From Falsihalocynthiibacter sp042445055 (GTDB lineage: Bacteria > Pseudomonadota > Alphaproteobacteria > Rhodobacterales > Rhodobacteraceae), in NCBI RefSeq assembly GCF_042445055.1, contig NZ_CP170339.1:248001-312000 (forward strand): a stretch of 64,000 nucleotides of DNA. Reading direction: 5' to 3'. Below the pieces are notes generated by a model that was not told where the DNA came from, did no database searches, and saw only the letters and a list, made by a program, of their open reading frames with translations. The translations under genes and the position numbers were made by a program. Below, piece by piece: positions 59,897-64,000 of the stretch; position 1 is the first letter of the stretch, and every line of letters starts with the position of its first letter.

Positions 59897-62550
59897 AGCG
59901 TATAGAGCGCCTGAAGCGCCTCTCGCGGGGTCATTTCGTCGGGGTGAATATCCGCCAAGGCATCCTCAACTTCGCTGGATTTTACCTGCGAGGGTGCTGG
60001 GGGCGGGGCCTGCATAGAGAATAGCGGCAGATCATCAATAAGCGCCTTTTGCTTACCGCCTTCGCGCTCGCCTTTTTCCAAGGCATCCAAAACAACCCTT
60101 GCGCGGTTTACGACGGCATCGGGTAGGCCTGCAAGCTTGGCCACCTGAACGCCATAGGAGCGGTCAGCGGCGCCCTTTTTGACTTCATGCAAGAAGATCA
60201 CGTCGCCTTCCCATTCCTTCACCGCGACCGTCGCGTTTTCCACGCCCGCGAGCTTATCGGAAAGGGCCGTCATTTCGTGGTAATGCGTGGCAAAGAGCGC
60301 GCGGCATTTGTTGGCGTCGTGTAGGTGTTCAAGCGTTGCCCAGGCAATCGAAAGGCCATCATAGGTGGCCGTTCCGCGACCGATTTCATCAAGAATAACA
60401 AGCGCTCTATCATCCGCCTGATTAAGGATTGCAGCGGTTTCGACCATCTCGACCATGAAAGTCGAGCGCCCCTTTGCCAGGTCGTCACTTGCGCCAACAC
60501 GCGAGAAAATCTGGCTCACAAGGCCGATGTGCGCGCTATCGGCAGGGACAAAACTCCCCGCTTGGGCGAGCAATGCGATCAATGCGTTCTGTCGAAGGAA
60601 CGTCGACTTACCCGCCATGTTTGGACCGGTCAAAAGCCATATCTTGGCGCTTTCGTCGCCGCCCGAAAGAGCACAGTCGTTCGCGACAAATGGTGCGCTT
60701 CCTTCTTTCTTGAGCGCGCGTTCTACCACTGGGTGGCGCCCGCCGCTTATCTCGAAGTTGCGGCTGTTGTCCACTTGGGGTTTGCACCAGTTTTCACCTG
60801 ACGCAAGGTCTGCGAGCGATAGTGCTAGATCAAATTCCGATAGCGCAGAAGCCGCATTCCCAATCGGGCCGGATTTTTCCAGAATCTCGCTAATTAGGGT
60901 GGAATAGAGCCGCTTTTCTATTTCAAGCGCCCGTCCGCCCGCGTTCAGAATCTTGGTTTCCATCTCTGAAAGTTCAACCGTGGTAAACCGCACCTGATTT
61001 GCGGTGGTCTGGCGGTGGATAAAAGTCTCGGAGAGGGGCGCGGCAAGCATTTTCTCGGCGTGGGTTGCCGGCGTTTCGATGAAATAGCCCAGCACGTTGT
61101 TGTGCTTGATTTTGAGCGCAGAAACGCCCGCCTGTTCGGCATATTTGGCCTGCATATTGGCGATTACGCTGCGGCCCTCGTCCCGAAGTTTGCGCGCCTC
61201 ATCAAGCTCTTCGTCAAACTCAGGTGCGATAAACCCACCGTCCCGCGCAAGTAGGGGCGGATCGGCAACAAGCGCTCGGTCGAGCAAATCCACCAATTCG
61301 TCATGCCCCAAGAGCGCGTCAGACGCCGTTTTAAGCAGGTCAGGAAGTGTGTCGGGGAGGGACTCCGCGATCTGCGTCGCCTGTGAAAGTCCTTCGCGGA
61401 TAGCGGCAACATCGCGCGGGCCGCCGCGCTCAAGGCTAAGACGGGACAAAGCCCGATCAAGGTCTGGTGTGCGGCGCAGGGCTTCGCGCAATGGATCGCA
61501 AACGGCGCCGTTCTCAAGCATGAACGACACCGCATCCTGACGCGCGTGGATCGTATCCAGACTGGTCGACGGAGCAGAAATGCGGCGCGTTAAGAGCCGT
61601 CCGCCACCAGCCGTCAGTGTGCGGTCGATCGCGGACAAGAGCGACCCTTCTCGGCCACCTGACATGCTTTGGGTGATCTCAAGATTGCGGCGCGTCGCTG
61701 CGTCGATTTGTACGGTGCCGCCAGTGCTTTCTTTTTGAGGCGCGCGCAGAAGGGGGAGTTTGCCCTTTTGCGTGATCTCGAGATAATCAACAATCGCCCC
61801 AAGCGCCGAAATCTCGGCGCGCGAGAATGTCCCGAAGGCGTCAAGAGAGCGAACCTTAAACAGAGCCTTTACCTTCTTCTCGGCTGCGGTGCTGTCAAAG
61901 CTTGAGCGCGCAATCGGTGTGAGTGAAAGGCTGAAATCATTCTCTAACCAAGCGCAATCCTCAAACTGTGCCTCGGAGACGACCAACTCGGAGGGGCCCA
62001 ATCGAGCGATTTCAGGCCCAAGCCGCGTCGCGGTTGTTTCCATGACGTGGAGCGACCCAGTCGAGATGTCCACCCATGCCAGCGCTGCTTGATCCCGAAC
62101 GACCGAGTAAGCGGCCAGATAGTTGTGCTTGCGCGCCTCAAGTAGGCTCTCTTCGGTAAGAGTTCCCGGTGTCACAAGCCGCACGACATCGCGCTTTACG
62201 ATAGCCTTATAGCCTCGTTTTTTGGCTTCGGCGGGGCTCTCCATCTGTTCGCAAACAGCAACACGAAAGCCCTTTCGAATAAGCGTAAGCAAATACCCTT
62301 CGGCGCTATGAACGGGCACGCCGCACATAGCGATATCCGCGCCCTCGTGCTTGCCGCGTTTGGTAAGCGCAATATCAAGCGCCGCCGCCGCATCTACTGC
62401 ATCGTCAAAAAACATCTCATAGAAGTCGCCCATCCGATAAAACAACAGCGCATTTTGATACTGTGCCTTGAGTTCGAGATACTGGGCCATCATTGGCGTT
62501 ACGGTTGCTTTGGCGGTGCTCACTGCTACTTCCTTAGATTTTCTTAACAT
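59872..62550 (-). CDS. mutS: DNA mismatch repair protein MutS
   Basis: About 892 residues. The mismatch-binding motif lies in FYRMGDFYEMFFDDA (Phe-x-Glu); connector and lever domains follow, then Walker A LLTGPNMAGKSTFLRQNA, SRVGASDDLAKGRSTFMVEM, Walker B LVILDEIGRGTATYDG and the His ATHYHEM. It recognises mismatches and, in most Alphaproteobacteria, works with MutL without MutH. Start: ATG 62550 with AAGG, or GTG 62523 preceded by AAGGAAG; both are in the same frame and the latter gives 883 residues. It is divergent from the malic enzyme gene over 97 bp. Confidence 0.97.
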   Translation of the reverse strand: MLRKSKEVAVSTAKATVTPMMAQYLELKAQYQNALLFYRMGDFYEMFFDDAVDAAAALDIALTKRGKHEGADIAMCGVPVHSAEGYLLTLIRKGFRVAVCEQMESPAEAKKRGYKAIVKRDVVRLVTPGTLTEESLLEARKHNYLAAYSVVRDQAALAWVDISTGSLHVMETTATRLGPEIARLGPSELVVSEAQFEDCAWLENDFSLSLTPIARSSFDSTAAEKKVKALFKVRSLDAFGTFSRAEISALGAIVDYLEITQKGKLPLLRAPQKESTGGTVQIDAATRRNLEITQSMSGGREGSLLSAIDRTLTAGGGRLLTRRISAPSTSLDTIHARQDAVSFMLENGAVCDPLREALRRTPDLDRALSRLSLERGGPRDVAAIREGLSQATQIAESLPDTLPDLLKTASDALLGHDELVDLLDRALVADPPLLARDGGFIAPEFDEELDEARKLRDEGRSVIANMQAKYAEQAGVSALKIKHNNVLGYFIETPATHAEKMLAAPLSETFIHRQTTANQVRFTTVELSEMETKILNAGGRALEIEKRLYSTLISEILEKSGPIGNAASALSEFDLALSLADLASGENWCKPQVDNSRNFEISGGRHPVVERALKKEGSAPFVANDCALSGGDESAKIWLLTGPNMAGKSTFLRQNALIALLAQAGSFVPADSAHIGLVSQIFSRVGASDDLAKGRSTFMVEMVETAAILNQADDRALVILDEIGRGTATYDGLSIAWATLEHLHDANKCRALFATHYHEMTALSDKLAGVENATVAVKEWEGDVIFLHEVKKGAADRSYGVQVAKLAGLPDAVVNRARVVLDALEKGEREGGKQKALIDDLPLFSMQAPPPAPSQVKSSEVEDALADIHPDEMTPREALQALYTLKEKAQLG

Positions 62551-62647
62551 GACCTTACAAACCTCGGCGGATTGGTGAAAGCCGAATGTTGACCGAGGAC
62601 GTGAACTTGTATTGGATAAAGGTCTTGCAAAAGGATTTGGCCCAAAA

Positions 62648-64000
62648 ATGTCCACAAAAATGAAGATCACACCTGAAGAGGCGCTTGCCTATCACATGAA
62701 CCCCCGACCGGGAAAATGGGATGTAACGCCCTCGACCCCGATGACCACACAGCGCGATCTTTCGCTCGCTTATTCGCCCGGCGTGGCGGTACCATGCGAG
62801 GCGATCGCCGCGAACCCCGAGACCGCGTATGACTATACCAACAAGGGGAATCTCGTCGCTGTTATTTCCAACGGCTCTGCGGTTCTTGGGCTAGGGAACT
62901 TGGGCGCACTTGCCTCCAAGCCTGTGATGGAAGGGAAATCCGTTCTGTTCAAACGGTTTGCCGATGTGAACTCGATTGATCTTGAGCTTGATACCGAAGA
63001 CCCCGAGGCCTTTATCAACGCTGTGCGACTCATGGGGCCAAGCTTTGGCGGCATCAATCTCGAGGACATCAAAGCCCCCGAATGCTTCATCATTGAGCAG
63101 CGCCTCAAAGAGGAAATGGATATCCCCGTTTTCCATGACGATCAGCACGGAACAGCCGTTATTTGCGCGGCTGGTTTGATTAACGCCCTCAAGATTTCCG
63201 GCAAGAAAATTGAGGACGTTCGCATCGTTCTAAATGGTGCAGGTGCTGCGGGTATTGCGTGTTTGGAGTTGATCAAGTCCATGGGCGCTCAGCACAATAA
63301 TTGCATCATGTGTGACACAAAAGGCGTGATCTATCAGGGCCGAACCGAGGGTATGAACCAATGGAAATCCGCCCACGCAGCGACGACTGATCTGCGAACG
63401 CTAGAGGAGGCAATGGACGGTGCGGATGTGTTCTTGGGTGTCTCTGCCAAGGGTGCTGTGACACCTGAAATGGTTGCAAGCATGGCCAAAGATCCCGTGA
63501 TTTTCGCCATGGCAAACCCTGATCCGGAAATCACACCAGAAGAGGCCCATGCCGTACGCGAGGATGCGATCGTTGCCACAGGGCGAAGTGATTACCCCAA
63601 TCAGGTGAACAACGTGTTGGGCTTTCCGTATCTTTTCAGAGGCGCGCTGGATATCCATGCCCGCGCGATCAACGACGAAATGAAGATCGCCTGTGCCGAG
63701 GCGCTGGCAGATTTGGCGCGCAAAGAGGTGCCGGACGAGGTGGCAATGGCCTATGGCAGAAAGCTGCAATTCGGACGAGATTACATCATCCCGACACCGT
63801 TTGATCCCCGCCTGATCTATGAAATCCCGCCCGCCGTCGCCAAGGCAGGAATGGATACTGGCGTCGCACGCCGCCCGATTGTTGATATGGCTGGCTATCG
63901 CGAGAGTCTGCACGCGCGCATGGACCCGACGGCGAATATTATTCGCTCAATCAACGCCCGCGCTCGCGCTCGTCAGGCACGTATGATCTTTGCCGAGGGT
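62648..64000 (+). CDS. maeB: NADP-dependent malic enzyme (truncated by the window end)
   Basis: An open frame of 451 codons with no stop before the window ends. It is oxidative decarboxylation of malate to pyruvate with NADP. Blocks are LAYSPGVAVPCE, TNKGNLVAVISNGSAVLGLGN, PVFHDDQHGTAV (metal-binding), VLNGAGAAGIACLEL (NADP motif), FLGVSAKGAVTPEM, MANPDPEITPEEA and GRSDYPNQVNNVLGFPYLFRGALD. Large bacterial MaeB proteins carry a C-terminal phosphotransacetylase-like domain after about residue 430; the last 20 residues here lie at that boundary, so the rest is probably outside. Bases before ATG 62648 lack a strong Shine-Dalgarno. Confidence 0.96.
   Translation, partial: MSTKMKITPEEALAYHMNPRPGKWDVTPSTPMTTQRDLSLAYSPGVAVPCEAIAANPETAYDYTNKGNLVAVISNGSAVLGLGNLGALASKPVMEGKSVLFKRFADVNSIDLELDTEDPEAFINAVRLMGPSFGGINLEDIKAPECFIIEQRLKEEMDIPVFHDDQHGTAVICAAGLINALKISGKKIEDVRIVLNGAGAAGIACLELIKSMGAQHNNCIMCDTKGVIYQGRTEGMNQWKSAHAATTDLRTLEEAMDGADVFLGVSAKGAVTPEMVASMAKDPVIFAMANPDPEITPEEAHAVREDAIVATGRSDYPNQVNNVLGFPYLFRGALDIHARAINDEMKIACAEALADLARKEVPDEVAMAYGRKLQFGRDYIIPTPFDPRLIYEIPPAVAKAGMDTGVARRPIVDMAGYRESLHARMDPTANIIRSINARARARQARMIFAEG

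Overview
The window is a gene-dense, AT-moderate piece of an alphaproteobacterial chromosome. Gene content and order point to the Rhodobacterales (Roseobacter group): CcrM methyltransferase, RegB/SenC/RegA, a PAS-only DivL-like protein behind a CtrA box, an alphaproteobacterial mitofilin in a heme locus, the carboxyspermidine route, AddAB, and the near-origin synteny maf-aroE-coaE-dnaQ-secB / rho-mnmE-mnmG-rsmG-parAB. A species cannot be named from sequence alone. No insertion sequence, phage, CRISPR array or rRNA gene was seen. There is one tRNA, Arg(CCT) at 5567-5643.

Layout. 1-5.5 kb: ccrM, rnhB, and a small locus of two secreted Cys-bearing proteins and a membrane-anchored winged-helix protein that share a divergent promoter with two matching palindromes, then an MscS channel. 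5.6-10.4 kb: ugd, then mitofilin and HemY-like genes downstream of hemD. 10.4-13.2 kb: tsaD-gpsA-yciI-EVE. 13.2-18.4 kb: speA, carboxyspermidine dehydrogenase, nspC and speB, a full arginine-to-spermidine pathway. 18.6-25.8 kb: DUF2853, ahcY, an HD hydrolase, regA/senC divergent from regB, and the DivL-like gene. 25.8-34.6 kb: tsaE-amgK-murU-addB-addA, each overlapping the next, then trxA. 34.6-41 kb: a capsule-type protein, hslV - membrane protein - hslU, a lipoprotein hydrolase and an MFS transporter.

41-60 kb is the replication-origin neighbourhood. On the left are smr, mltA, tim44-like (minus), fxsA, secB (plus) and dnaQ, coaE, aroE, maf (minus). A 408-bp AT-rich gene-free gap at 47100-47507 carries a perfect DnaA box, several near-matches and two GANTC sites, and I call it oriC. 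On the right, pointing away, are hemJ, rho, mnmE, mnmG, rsmG, parA and parB. Three perfect parS palindromes (TGTTTCACGTGAAACA) lie at the start of mnmG and twice inside rsmG, so origin, centromere and partition proteins sit within about 8 kb. Beyond parB are DUF454, hemW, ridA, rdgB and rph (minus), then hrcA-grpE (plus), mutS (minus), and a malic enzyme that runs off the end of the window.

The most interesting items are the parS sites doubling as coding sequence, the oriC, the perfect CtrA box before the divL-like gene, and the uncharacterised membrane winged-helix locus with its paired operators. Start codons were revised from the longest open frame where a Shine-Dalgarno sequence and family length supported it.
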